From assembly GCA_964388955.1 (NCBI GenBank), contig CAYMCO010000002.1, positions 62,001 to 126,000 of the forward strand: 64,000 nt of DNA, in the 5' to 3' direction. Under the pieces are notes generated by a model. It was not told the origin of the DNA. It made no database searches and saw only the letters and a program-made list of their open reading frames with translations. This DNA is from CAYMCO01 sp964388955 (lineage in GTDB: Bacteria; Chloroflexota; Anaerolineae; Anaerolineales; E44-bin32). Shown piece after piece: positions 37,205 through 45,605 of this stretch (position 1 is the first letter of the stretch; each line of letters starts with the position of its first letter). Position numbers and translations under genes: made by a program.

Positions 37205-37837
37205 ATGCCGGTGTTGACGACCGCGATCATCCTTTCGGCGCTGCTGCATATCCGCGCCGAATATACCGGGCCTCGTGTCCTTGTCTACATCTTCAAGCCG
37301 CTGACCACGTTCCTGATCATCCTGTCGGCTGCCATTATCGACGGAGGGCAACCCACGGCCTACCACACCCTTGTACTGGCGGGCCTGGGCTTCTCGCTGG
37401 CGGGCGACATCCTGCTCATGCTTCCCGCGGACCGGTTCACGCCAGGTCTGATGAGCTTTCTCATCGCCCAAGTGCTCTACCTTGGGGCGTTTGCCATCGG
37501 CCGGCCCATCAGCGTCACCCCCTTGACTGTGTTGCCCTTCATGGCGTTTGGCGCGCTGACCTATTGGTTTCTCTCCCCGGGTCTGGGGAAGATGCGTGTG
37601 CCGGTCGCCATCTATATCATCGCGATTCTCACCATGTCTTGGGCCGCGTATGCGCGCTGGATTTCCGTCGGCGGTGCCAGCGGGTGGCTGGCGTTCATGG
37701 GCGCCCTGTTGTTCGTGATCTCAGACGCCATCCTGGCGGTGAACCGGTTTCGCTTCCCCTTTGCGAGCGGGCGGGGTCTGAATCTGCTGACTTATTTCAC
37801 CGCACAGTACCTGATTGCTCTGTCCGTAGGTTATTGA
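37205..37837 (+). CDS. YhhN family membrane protein (lysoplasmalogenase-like)
   Basis: A 210-residue integral membrane protein with about eight hydrophobic helices. It has the two family signatures: GLGFSLAGDILLMLPADRF (about 60-79) and FVISDAILAVNRFRFPF (about 168-184), whose acidic residues form the proposed active site. Characterised homologues (YhhN/TMEM86) cleave the vinyl-ether bond of lysoplasmalogens. Whether this organism makes plasmalogens is unknown. AGAAGGGAGA lies upstream of the ATG, though the spacing is long (about 14 bases). Confidence 0.85.
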   Translation: MPVLTTAIILSALLHIRAEYTGPRVLVYIFKPLTTFLIILSAAIIDGGQPTAYHTLVLAGLGFSLAGDILLMLPADRFTPGLMSFLIAQVLYLGAFAIGRPISVTPLTVLPFMAFGALTYWFLSPGLGKMRVPVAIYIIAILTMSWAAYARWISVGGASGWLAFMGALLFVISDAILAVNRFRFPFASGRGLNLLTYFTAQYLIALSVGY

Positions 37838-37882
37838 ACGGGATCCCGGTCCCGTGGACGGATTCGGAGCAGTGGAAATAAA

Positions 37883-37904
37883 GCGGCGCCCCCGGGGGCG
37901 CCGC
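37883..37904. terminator. 22-bp perfect GC palindrome between convergent genes
   Basis: GCGGCGCCCCCGGGGGCGCCGC is fully self-complementary. It lies 45 bases after the YhhN stop and before the converging zinc-ribbon gene, a position suited to a shared terminator. No T-run is present on either side. Confidence 0.5.
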
Positions 37905-38054
37905 TAGGCGTTGATACTCCTTATGCGCCGATTTGAGGTGGCTTCACTCCCTTGGCCCGCTTGGCAGATGGTGCTTGGGGGCGGTTGATCAATGGGCAGT
38001 CAAGGTCACCAACCCGGCCAGCACGTGCCAGGTCACCGACGTTGGTGTCGCTCG

Positions 38055-38285
38055 CTAGTCCTCATCATCGAAATAGTCATAGTCATCGTCGCCTTCTTCG
38101 AAATCGTCGTCATAGTCCTCGTCGGCATAGTCCCAGTCGTCATCCACCCAGTCCAGTTCGACAGGCGAGAGTCCGATGACCTTGAGGTACGCGCCGCAAT
38201 TCTGGCAGGTCACAACTTGACCCAGGTGCGGGTTGTTCCCCATCTCGATGCCGCGGTCACACTCCGGACAGAATGCCTTGCTCAT
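38055..38285 (-). CDS. LysW-like zinc-ribbon protein with very acidic tail
   Basis: A 76-residue protein. Two CxxC pairs (FCPECD and TCQNCG) form a zinc ribbon, followed by AYLKVIGLSPVELDW. This is close in pattern to LysW, the amino-group carrier of lysine/arginine biosynthesis. LysW normally ends in EDWGE with an essential C-terminal Glu; here the ribbon is followed by a 28-residue run made almost only of Asp, Glu, Tyr and Trp ending DDED. No lysX, lysZ or lysY gene is near. It may therefore be a repurposed relative. GGAGG lies six bases before the ATG. Confidence 0.7.
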   Translation of the reverse strand: MSKAFCPECDRGIEMGNNPHLGQVVTCQNCGAYLKVIGLSPVELDWVDDDWDYADEDYDDDFEEGDDDYDYFDDED

Positions 38286-38407
38286 CACATACCTCCGGTA
38301 GGGCGGGTATTTTCGGCACCATCATATGGGCAAATCGGTATAAAAGACGTGCCAATCTTGTATCAAGATGGTGGAAAGGGCCTGAGGGGCGTGAGAAAAA
38401 CGTTCAA

Positions 38408-39082
38408 TCACCGCGGTTCGACGTCGAAGAGGTATCCGACGCCAGGGATGGTGTGGATGAATTTGCTATCCGCGGCCTCTCGTTCCACTTTCGTGCGTAC
38501 TCGGCTGACGAGCCCGCGCACCAAGTCCCGGCTGGAGGGCTCCGTATACCCCCAAATGTGATCCACGATCACCTCCGTGGGCAGCACCTCGCCGCGGTGA
38601 GTCATGAGCAGGTACAGCAGGCGAAACTCCATTTGAGTCAGGCGTTTCGGCGGATCATCTCCGACTTTGACCTCCCGCGTTGAGGGATCCAACGCCACCT
38701 CCCCCAGATCCAACACCGGAAGGGCAAAAGACAGCCTCCGGCCAGCACGGCGGAGCAGGGAATGGGAATAGGCGGCGATGATGGTGGGTCCGACGGGGAG
38801 TGCCAGCACCAGATCAGCGCCCACGTTGAGCAGGCTGGTGATCTCGCGCTCCTGCGGCTCCTCGAGCAGCAGGATCAGCGGCACAGAGACGGTGCGGCGC
38901 AGCTCCTTAATCTGGACGACCAAATCGGAAGGGGAATCCGACTGCATAACGATGAGATTGGTCCCTGGCTCAGGCCATCCCTCGATGATGGACTCCAGAT
39001 CGGCTTTCGGGGTGATGCTCAACCCCGCCCGGCGGAGCGAGTAGGTCACGAAATCCCGGATGTCGGGATCGTCTGCGAGCAC
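38408..39082 (-). CDS. OmpR-family regulator with degenerate receiver domain
   Basis: A 224-residue protein. The C-terminal winged helix (about 125-222) is normal: LTQMEFRLLYLLMTHRGEVLPTE, VDHIWGY and FIHTIPGVGYLFD. The receiver part keeps LADDPD, but the phosphoacceptor position in LIVMQSDSP is Gln47, the Thr/Ser position is Glu (LLLEEP) and the Lys position is Leu (ALPVGP). It is therefore probably not controlled by phosphorylation. The start is a GTG that cuts close to the first beta strand; the frame is open a little upstream without a better start. No kinase is adjacent. Confidence 0.8.
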   Translation of the reverse strand: MLADDPDIRDFVTYSLRRAGLSITPKADLESIIEGWPEPGTNLIVMQSDSPSDLVVQIKELRRTVSVPLILLLEEPQEREITSLLNVGADLVLALPVGPTIIAAYSHSLLRRAGRRLSFALPVLDLGEVALDPSTREVKVGDDPPKRLTQMEFRLLYLLMTHRGEVLPTEVIVDHIWGYTEPSSRDLVRGLVSRVRTKVEREAADSKFIHTIPGVGYLFDVEPR

Positions 39083-39178
39083 AAACGCCTGAATGTCGAG
39101 GCCTCCAGGGATTCCGATGGTTCGCGCCCCGCCAACCTGCCGGCAAGCGTGCCAAGCAGGTGGCCCGGAGCGCGCCCA

Positions 39179-39826
39179 TCAGGCCGAAAATGCGCTCAGG
39201 ATAAACACGACGCCGATATACAGCATGAATCCACCTGTGACGATGATCAAGGCCCGATAGAAGCGGTCGCTGAGCAGTCGCCTCCCGGCGCTCGTCGCGC
39301 CGGCGAGGAAAGTGTTCCAGGCGAAGTCGGTGCTGATGTGTCCCAGAAAGAACACGATCAGCGCGCCGATCCCGAGGGCCTGCGCTTGAGATAGGTAGCC
39401 GGGCGCAACTGTCACCCACCAAGCATACCAGAAAGGGTTGGAGGCGGTCGTGATGGCGCCGAGGCCAAGGAGCGTGCCTTTGGACCTGACGGGGGCTTCT
39501 TCGTCCACCTCCGGCAGGCGCATTCCGCCTCGCAGGACAGCGCACAGGTAGCTGACGCCGATATAGATGAGCACCAGGCCGCCAGCGACTGCGATAATAT
39601 TCTGCAGCCCTGAGGCGGCCAGACCGGCGGACAGGCCCAAGCCGATGAGGACGGTCACGAGCAGTTCCATGATGGAATGGCCGCTGGAGATGAGCGGGCC
39701 GACCCGCCAACCTTGCCGGGGTGCCTCGGTGATCACCGTCGCCGACACCGGGCCAGGGGACACCACAGCCCCGAAGGAAACGACGACCGAAAAAGCAAAC
39801 ACCGCCAGCAGCGAATCCGTCGGCAC
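39179..39826 (-). CDS. LysE/RhtB family transporter
   Basis: A 215-residue inner-membrane protein with six predicted helices. The N-terminal FSFGAVVSPGP-type motif (here VVSFGAVVSPGPVSATVI) and ITTASNPFWYAWW are LysE-superfamily hallmarks. Family members export amino acids or related small molecules; the substrate is unknown. GGAGAGGTGA lies directly upstream of a GTG start at 39826. The regulator 96 bases downstream on the same strand might be co-transcribed. Confidence 0.88.
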   Translation of the reverse strand: MPTDSLLAVFAFSVVVSFGAVVSPGPVSATVITEAPRQGWRVGPLISSGHSIMELLVTVLIGLGLSAGLAASGLQNIIAVAGGLVLIYIGVSYLCAVLRGGMRLPEVDEEAPVRSKGTLLGLGAITTASNPFWYAWWVTVAPGYLSQAQALGIGALIVFFLGHISTDFAWNTFLAGATSAGRRLLSDRFYRALIIVTGGFMLYIGVVFILSAFSA

Positions 39827-40206
39827 GTCACCTCTCCCAATCCGGTCTGAGATCCCCGATTCTACCTGAATTGTCGCCCCCTCGAAACCCCGGGCGCGGG
39901 GAATCGAGAGGAGGCGCAGGGGAGAAGACAAGCAGGGGAACGGGGGCGCCGGGGAGCAAATCGGGAAGGGAGGGTTCTTCGCCGTCGCAGCCCGGTCGCT
40001 CCGGATGGCAGAGCGGGTGAAACCGCCGTGGGGGGGGCAGGACCGCATCCGGTCATGGAGTCCAGCAGCTTGCTGCTGGCCGCGATCGCAGCGAGCGGAG
40101 GCGATCCGTGCGCGGCTCAGCGACAGAGGACCCGGCGGGGGCAGGGATTGTGACGCCGCGCAGCCCGCTTGGCATCGACAGGCATTAATCGGCGCTGAGA
40201 AAGGAC
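39827..40206. other. G-rich non-coding region with dispersed repeat copy 2 and a hairpin
   Basis: About 380 bases between the LysE gene and the roadblock-like gene. The part near 39925-39980 (GACAAGCAGGGGAACGGGGG) repeats the G-rich head of the dispersed repeat. CCAGCAGC-TT-GCTGCTGG at 40062-40079 is a perfect 8-bp hairpin. A run of eight G lies near 40030. No gene was recognised. Confidence 0.5.
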
Positions 40207-41396
40207 TTATCGCTTTATGAAGCGGCTTAGATCGGGGAAAAGGAGGTGTTCGCAGCGGCCACGGGAGAGACTGGCCTGGTTGGCGGCTTCGAAATNNNNN
40301 NNNNNNNNNNNNNNNNNNNNNNNNNNNNNNNNNNNNNNNNNNNNNNNNNNNNNNNNNNNNNNNNNNNNNNNNNNNNNNNNNNNNNNNNNNNNNNNAGGAG
40401 GTGTTCGCAGCGGCCACGGGAGAGACTGGCCTGGTTGGCGGCTTCGAAATTGCGGTGCACCTCACGCAGTGCACCCACCTGCCATCCGGGCGGCGGTTCG
40501 GAGAAGACCACCAGCGCGGCGGAGTACCTCCCGGGAATCAGGAGCAGCGTGGTCCCGTCGTCGGCCTGCGTGGCGTACATGCGCGTGCCTGTTCCGCTGG
40601 AATTAGGGGAACGGAAGGTTCCGAGCAGCGCCACCGCCTCTTCCGCGGCCACGGGCAGTTCCCCCTCCGCATACAACCGCTCCCGGCTTTCAAGGTCATA
40701 GATCGCGATGCCTCTGCAGGCGGCCTCGTTCAACTGCAGCAAGAAAGTGGTCTTGCCCTCCTCGAGGACCGTCTGCCAGCGTTCGCTTCCCGGATGGGTT
40801 TGATAGATCCGCAGGGCGGCCTCGCGCTGCTTCAGGTAGTGCTGTCGGACGGCGCGGTATTGGGAGGCGTTTATCCGGCCGGAGCGAAAATCCTGCTCCA
40901 GATAGCGCAGTTTCTCATCCAACGCGTCAAGCTTGGCCTTGATCTCTTGGCGTCCCAAGTCCTCCTCGGGGGCCTCAATAGGGACCGGCTCCCGGAACAC
41001 CCCCGACGGTGTTTCCTCTTGGTCAGTCGGCCGTGAGATGGTTTGCGGTTCCCTCGCCGGCGGCGGTTGGGGCTCTTGCTGCATGACGCTGGGGGAGGGC
41101 GGCGGGGCTTCTGGCTCGTGGATTTTGGAGGCTTGCTCCATCTCGAGTTGGATGGCGCGCAGTTCGCGTTCGCGCAGCAGCTCTCTTACCGCGCGCAATT
41201 GACCAGCACTGATCAGGTTGTCGCAAAAAGCAATGCTGGCCGATAGCAGCAGCTTCCTCGCCTGCTCCAGCTGCTGAATGGCAAGTTCGAGCTCTGGGCC
41301 GGCTGAGCGTGAGATGACGGGCTCTCCTTGATCTCTCTCCGAGGTGCTGACAGCTTGATTGCGCGCTTCAGCCGGTTCCCTGCCAGCCAAGGACAT
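40207..41396 (-). CDS. Roadblock/LC7-like protein interrupted by an assembly gap
   Basis: A helical, Pro-rich N-terminal part (QLEQARKLLLSASIAF, then EPEAPPPSPS) is followed by a coiled-coil-like segment (IKAKLDALDEKLRYLEQDF). The C-terminal domain, with FLLQLNEAACRGIAIYDL and TTLLLIPGRYSAALVVF, resembles roadblock/LC7 longin-type folds that regulate small GTPases. The frame runs into 100 Ns. If the duplicated 55 bases either side are collapsed into one copy, the frame continues to ...CEHLLFPDLSRFIKR and a TAA at 40207, so the gene is probably intact in the genome. Start: ATG at 41396, with a TTG five codons earlier as an alternative. The function is not known. Confidence 0.6.
40241..40450. 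repeat. Assembly gap: 100 Ns flanked by identical 55-bp sequences
   Basis: Positions 40241-40295 and 40396-40450 are the same 55 bases, beginning AGGAGGTGTTCGCAGCGGCC. The Ns lie between them. Two contig ends sharing a k-mer-length overlap were most likely scaffolded instead of merged, so the true gap is probably negative. It is not a biological repeat. Confidence 0.85.
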
Positions 41397-41564
41397 ACTC
41401 CAATCATACAAGCAGGTGCGGGCGCATTTCAGAGGACAATGGTACCAACGGGGCAGGCGGTCGGTCTGCGATGGCTCGATGAGTTCTTCGCCAGCAACCG
41501 TCGAGCCCCAGCATGGCGCGCCCGTACAGGCGACGGACCGGTAGAGAAACGTTGCAGAACAGAA

Positions 41565-42830
41565 CTAGTGATGGAGCTCTGTGGCGGCGGCAAAGGAAAG
41601 TCCCCGTTCCGTGAGGGCACGAGCGGTGCGGTTGAGAGAGTCAAACTTGTCGATGAAGTTGACGCGCAACGCGTCCCATTCACCGGAACTGATGACCTCG
41701 CGTTTGTCCCGGAAATAATCCAGTATATCGGAGGGATGCTGGCGCTGGCGTTCGATCTCCACATCGCCGCCCTCATGTTTGGCCGAAATGTTCTTGATGT
41801 GATCTGCGATCTCCAACAGTTCTTGACGGCGATTGTAGGGTTGGACCACGATGCTCTTGAAGGTCTCCGTGATGTGGTGCTCGAAACGGACAACGTCTTC
41901 GAACCCGAGATCCTTGCGGAATTGGGCGGTGATCTCCAGGCTCTCGTTGTCCACCGAATTGCTCCAGTTGAAGCCGATCAGCGGTGTCGAGCCGTCCTCG
42001 CGCGCGAAGAGCTTGGCCCCGATGAGCGTCCAGAGAGCGGCGTATGGGTTGTCGTTGCCCATAAACACCGATATCTTGAACTCGATATCCACCCCCAACT
42101 TGTGGAGCATGTACCCGAGGAGCACCGTCCCGGGGTTTACATTGAGCACCTGACGCACGCCGTACTCGGTGAAGTAATACAGGAATTCGTCCAACCATTC
42201 CAGCGCATGTTGGTTGGGCTGGCCCACCCCGCCGAAATATCCCGTGATGGTCTCCGGGCCACCCAGGTGGACATTGGAGCCGTCCGTGCCGCGTGTGTCC
42301 AGGGTCTCCACATAACTCGCGCCGATCATCTGCATCGCGGCCGCAAACGCCGCAAGGTCGCCGTCCGCCTCTTGTTCCTTCATTTTGCGCACCCGGATAA
42401 ACCGGCCGGGCATTAGCATGTCGTTCTCGATGGCCCGCTCCGCGATTTCTCTGACCCATGGGAAGTATTGGCAAGCGCTGATCTCGAGCGTCACAGCGAA
42501 GTCCTCATGGAAACTACGAGGCATTTCCCGGCCGGCGAAGACCTTGCGCCGATATTCGTCGACCCCGATGAACGCGCCGGCATCCCGCTGCTCCTGGAGC
42601 CACTCCAGATCCGAGATATGCGCCGGATTAGTCTCCTGCACCCGGTGGAACAGCGCGGGAAGCTGACGCGCCGCGGCCGCCTTCGCGTTGATCTGTTCCG
42701 GGGTTCCGTATCGCTGCACGACTGCCAAGAAGTCGTCGATGGCGCGCATGTCGGGAGCGGTCAAGAGGCGGTTGATGCTCGCAAGGCGATCCTCGGGGAT
42801 CCTAAGCATCTCTCTCAGATCCTCGCTCAT
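41565..42830 (-). CDS. Conserved-looking 421-residue protein of unknown function
   Basis: I do not recognise this family. The protein is soluble, Met-rich in places and looks like an alpha/beta barrel: hydrophobic strands recur at AVTLEIS, PGRFIRVRKM, IGASYVETLD, RQVLNVNPGTVLLGYML, DIEFKISVFMG and STPLIGFNWSNSVDNESLEI. HEGGDVEI near the end and several buried-looking Asp, Glu and His residues would suit an enzyme. GGGAGG stands five bases before the ATG. It has no obvious operon partner: the roadblock-like gene follows in the same direction after 169 bases, and a structured repeat lies upstream. Normal codon use argues that it is a real gene. Confidence 0.7.
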   Translation of the reverse strand: MSEDLREMLRIPEDRLASINRLLTAPDMRAIDDFLAVVQRYGTPEQINAKAAAARQLPALFHRVQETNPAHISDLEWLQEQRDAGAFIGVDEYRRKVFAGREMPRSFHEDFAVTLEISACQYFPWVREIAERAIENDMLMPGRFIRVRKMKEQEADGDLAAFAAAMQMIGASYVETLDTRGTDGSNVHLGGPETITGYFGGVGQPNQHALEWLDEFLYYFTEYGVRQVLNVNPGTVLLGYMLHKLGVDIEFKISVFMGNDNPYAALWTLIGAKLFAREDGSTPLIGFNWSNSVDNESLEITAQFRKDLGFEDVVRFEHHITETFKSIVVQPYNRRQELLEIADHIKNISAKHEGGDVEIERQRQHPSDILDYFRDKREVISSGEWDALRVNFIDKFDSLNRTARALTERGLSFAAATELHH

Positions 42831-42948
42831 AGCGACCTCCCGTATGTCATCCTCTTGGGGTCTTTGCGGCGGTCATTGGCCCCCGCCCCGCATGGCGCCA
42901 GGCTTCCCAGTGTATCGGATCGGGCCTCAAATCACAAGCAGATGGACC

Positions 42949-43201
42949 GCCGCGGGTACGTTCCATCCTGGGGCGTGATCTGACACGGCAGACTCGTGCC
43001 TGCCGCACCCTGTCAACAACACAGGCCAGGCCTCTCGATACACGCCTCGTTCCGCTCGCCGCTGCTTGAGATGCGGCCTGCTTTGCACGTTTCGATTGTG
43101 GGGAGGCGCATCTCGAGTGCCGAGCGGTGAAACCACGAGGTGTATCGAGAGGAGCGCCGTACATTCACTCTCAAGGGCCCGCGCCCCCTGAAATGGAACA
43201 C
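42949..43201 (-). repeat. Structured ~250-bp repeat, copy A
   Basis: This segment and 47945-48195 are nearly the same sequence (about 85-90% by eye) in opposite orientation. Inside, 43031-43079 and 43104-43152 are complementary arms: a perfect 13-bp terminal stem CCTCTCGATACAC / GTGTATCGAGAGG and further paired blocks around CTCGT and GAGATGCG. The whole can fold as a ~122-nt hairpin. No transposase lies inside. It could be a MITE-like element or an RNA. Confidence 0.8.
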
Positions 43202-43347
43202 ACGCGGCCGCCGCGGCTGATTCAAACAGTGACATCTGTCGGGCCGCACGCTGGCGGCTGCAGCCTTCACCCGGGCTGGAGATCCCCACGGAGAAGCAAT
43301 ATTGATCCGCTTGGCCAACAGCGCTCACAGAAATCACATCGGCGAAA

Positions 43348-43818
43348 TCACGGCCCGCCATCCTCCGCCGGGAGCAGCCTCTTGGTAAACACACTCTGCT
43401 TCTTTTCCACGCTGTATCCGATACGGGTATAGAAGTCGTGGGCCGCGGCGCGGATCACATTTGTGCGGATTCGCATGCTCGTCATGCCGCGCGAGCGGCC
43501 CCACGCCTCCGCCGCTGCAACCAGCGCCCGGCCGGCTCCGCTGTTGCGGTGCCTCTCATCCACCACCAGCCCTCCGAGCTCAGCGAAAGGGGGAGTTTCG
43601 AGCAAGTGCCGCTCCATGACGTGCAGCCATCCGATCACTTCGCCCTGCGGGCCTTGGGCGACCAGGACGGCTTGTCCACCTTTCGATAGCAGGGCCCGCA
43701 GGCGGGTTGCTGCCTGATGAGCATCCGTCTCGTAGCCGAGTTGTGTGGAAAGGACGGCGATGCGCGCCGCGTCCCCAGCGCGCGCGTGGCGAATCGTGAT
43801 CTCGGAATCCGGTCTCAA
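43348..43818 (-). CDS. GNAT family N-acetyltransferase
   Basis: A 156-residue GNAT protein. It begins ITIRHARAGDAARIAVL, has the acetyl-CoA loop DERHRNSGAGRALVAAAEAWGR (Q/RxxGxG/A pattern) near 90-112, and ends with AAHDFYTRIGYSVEKKQSVFTKRL, the usual last strand. The substrate is unknown. The start appears to be a TTG; GGAGAAAG lies upstream at loose spacing. The gene lies just beside repeat copy A and converges with none of its neighbours; the LLM gene upstream is on the same strand. Confidence 0.88.
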   Translation of the reverse strand: MRPDSEITIRHARAGDAARIAVLSTQLGYETDAHQAATRLRALLSKGGQAVLVAQGPQGEVIGWLHVMERHLLETPPFAELGGLVVDERHRNSGAGRALVAAAEAWGRSRGMTSMRIRTNVIRAAAHDFYTRIGYSVEKKQSVFTKRLLPAEDGGP

Positions 43819-43961
43819 AGAAATCCACTTTCTCCGAAGGTTTGGCCCGCCTCTCCAAGTCTCCCCTTGGGGGGAAGAGCGGAGATGATGGCACCCCGGA
43901 CCTATTTCGGATCCAGCCAGGACGCTATTTGCCCTGGATCAGTTCCTGGCGCGTTCCCATT

Positions 43962-44846
43962 TCAGAGCTCGGCCACTTCCGGGATGACCTCCCGCCCCAA
44001 CGTCTCCAGCGGCTTGATTTGCTCAGGATTGGGCATGTTGAAGATCACGTGGTGAAACCCCATTTCGGCGAGCTCGCTGCACAGGTTGAGCACATCGGAT
44101 GGGCTCATTTCGTCTGGCGCAAGGTTGATGGTGGCCAGTGTTGTGAGTTCGATATCCTCATAGGGACGCTCAACCCGTTCGCAATGCTTGCGCAACACAT
44201 GCAGCTTGTGCAGCAGAACATCCTTCCCTGCACGGTAGAACAGGTTGCAGGCATCGGCGTACTGCGCCACCAGGCGCAGGGTCGCCTTCTCGCCCATCCC
44301 GCCCACCAAGATTGGCGGGTGAGGCCTGGAGAGGGGCTGAGGGTTGATCACCGGCTCCTCCATCTGGAATCGTTCCCCACGGTAGGGCGACGTGTCACCA
44401 GACCATGCCCGGTGCGCGATCTGCAGAGCCTCTTCAAGACGCTCAAAGCGCTCTGATGCCGGTGGGAAGGGGAACCCCAGCGCTGTCGCCTCGCGCTGGT
44501 ACCACGCCGCGCCGACTCCGAAGTATGCTTTTCCCTCGGAGAGCACGTCCAGGTTGGTGACTGCCTTGATCAGCAGCGCGGGTGCCCGGTAGATCACGCC
44601 GGTGACCATCGTCCCGAGCTTGACCCGTTCCGTCCGAGCAGCCAGATAGCTCAGCGTGCTGTAGCTCTCCAGCATCGGGTCCGCAGCGACACCGAGCGCG
44701 GGCTCGAGCTGCAGAAAATGGTCCATCACCCACAGGCTGTAGAAGCCGCATTCGTCCACAGCTCGAGCGATGCGATCCAAGGTGGGGGCGATCGCCGCCT
44801 CCCCCCCAGGCCAATCAAAGCGGTTCACTTGGAGACCGATGTGCAT
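43962..44846 (-). CDS. LLM-class F420-dependent oxidoreductase
   Basis: A 294-residue TIM-barrel protein of the luciferase-like monooxygenase class. Blocks: MHIGLQVNRFDWPGGE, LWVMDHFLQLEP, ERVKLGTMVTGVIYRAPALLIKAVTNLDVLSEGKAYFGVGAAWYQRE (here in pieces) and PILVGGMGEKATLRLVAQYADACNLF. The VTGVIYRAPALLIK region is typical of the F420-using subgroup. The substrate is unknown. Together with the PNPOx-like protein near 20 kb it suggests F420 metabolism, though no F420 synthesis gene is in the window. Confidence 0.88.
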   Translation of the reverse strand: MHIGLQVNRFDWPGGEAAIAPTLDRIARAVDECGFYSLWVMDHFLQLEPALGVAADPMLESYSTLSYLAARTERVKLGTMVTGVIYRAPALLIKAVTNLDVLSEGKAYFGVGAAWYQREATALGFPFPPASERFERLEEALQIAHRAWSGDTSPYRGERFQMEEPVINPQPLSRPHPPILVGGMGEKATLRLVAQYADACNLFYRAGKDVLLHKLHVLRKHCERVERPYEDIELTTLATINLAPDEMSPSDVLNLCSELAEMGFHHVIFNMPNPEQIKPLETLGREVIPEVAEL

Positions 44847-44963
44847 GGTCGATGCCTCCGTGTCAATGGTTGATCTTCAGAGCGGGCAGATCTCCCACGG
44901 GGGCGCGAATACGCCCCAGGAGCAACCGGAAGGGGATTGGATGATGGTCCCTGAGCTCGGCGC

Positions 44964-45224
44964 CTATTCCTCCGCCACCCGGAATACACCATCGCCCGGA
45001 CGCACCCGGTCGATGACCTTGACCGCCACGTCGTCGCCCGCCTCGGCAGCCTCGATATTCTCGTGCTCGATCTGCATGGAATTGACGCGCTGTTCGAAAT
45101 TGGTGCTGTGCCCCAGGAAGTGAATCCAATCTCCCAATTTCAAATCCGCGCCCAGGTCGAGCACCGCCACACCGATCTTGTTGAAGTAGTGTGTGACCTC
45201 GCCGATTCGCTCTCCCTCCGCCAT
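44964..45224 (-). CDS. Stand-alone EF-Tu domain 2-like protein
   Basis: An 86-residue beta-barrel protein. IGEVTHYFNKIGVAVLDLGADLKLGDWIHFLGH and FEQRVNSMQIEHENIEAAEAGDDVAVKV match the translation-factor domain 2 pattern found as short stand-alone 'elongation factor-like' proteins and at the C-terminus of U32 peptidases. It has no GTPase domain. Such proteins might bind aminoacyl or RNA ends, but the role is unproven. AAGGAG lies eight bases before the ATG at 45224; an in-frame GTG three codons earlier is less well placed. Confidence 0.8.
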   Translation of the reverse strand: MAEGERIGEVTHYFNKIGVAVLDLGADLKLGDWIHFLGHSTNFEQRVNSMQIEHENIEAAEAGDDVAVKVIDRVRPGDGVFRVAEE

Positions 45225-45605
45225 GGCATTCACTCCTTCTGTGGATCATGCACACATTCGTGGACCGAGGCATTCCCTCTTTGAGATTGTACAACGACAA
45301 TGGCGGCGGCGTCACCCGGTGTGGCGCGCCGCGGTGCATTTGGCGCGGCGCGCTGGGCCGTGCGCCCGAAGTGGCAGGCAGGGGACAGAGAATAGTGGAG
45401 AGTGAGAAGTGAGAAGTGAACGATTCGTTGGGGACAGCCGGAGATCATGCAGCGTCCGGCGAGGCTCATCCGGTCACCGACGGCCGACATCCGGTAGCCC
45501 GGAAACCTTCCAACCTGCGACCTTCAATCGGGCTTTTCTCCCCCGCTCCTGCGCACCCTCGCTCCCCTGCTTGCCTTTCAGCCTGACCCTCGGCGACCAT
45601 ACCTC
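45225..45605. other. Non-coding region with dispersed repeat copy 3 and GAGAAGT tandem
   Basis: About 380 bases. The part 45495-45580 is the reverse complement of the dispersed repeat at 36908-37012 (core TAGCCCGGAAACCTTCCAAC). GAGAAGT occurs twice in tandem at 45404-45417. A GC-rich inverted pair (GGCGCGCCGCGG / GGCGCGGCGCGC) lies near 45325-45355. No gene was found. Confidence 0.55.

Noticed and set aside
40241..40450. Direct repeat with spacer, possibly a two-unit CRISPR or attachment site
   Set aside because: The spacer is only Ns and the copies are exactly identical at contig edges, which indicates an assembly join.
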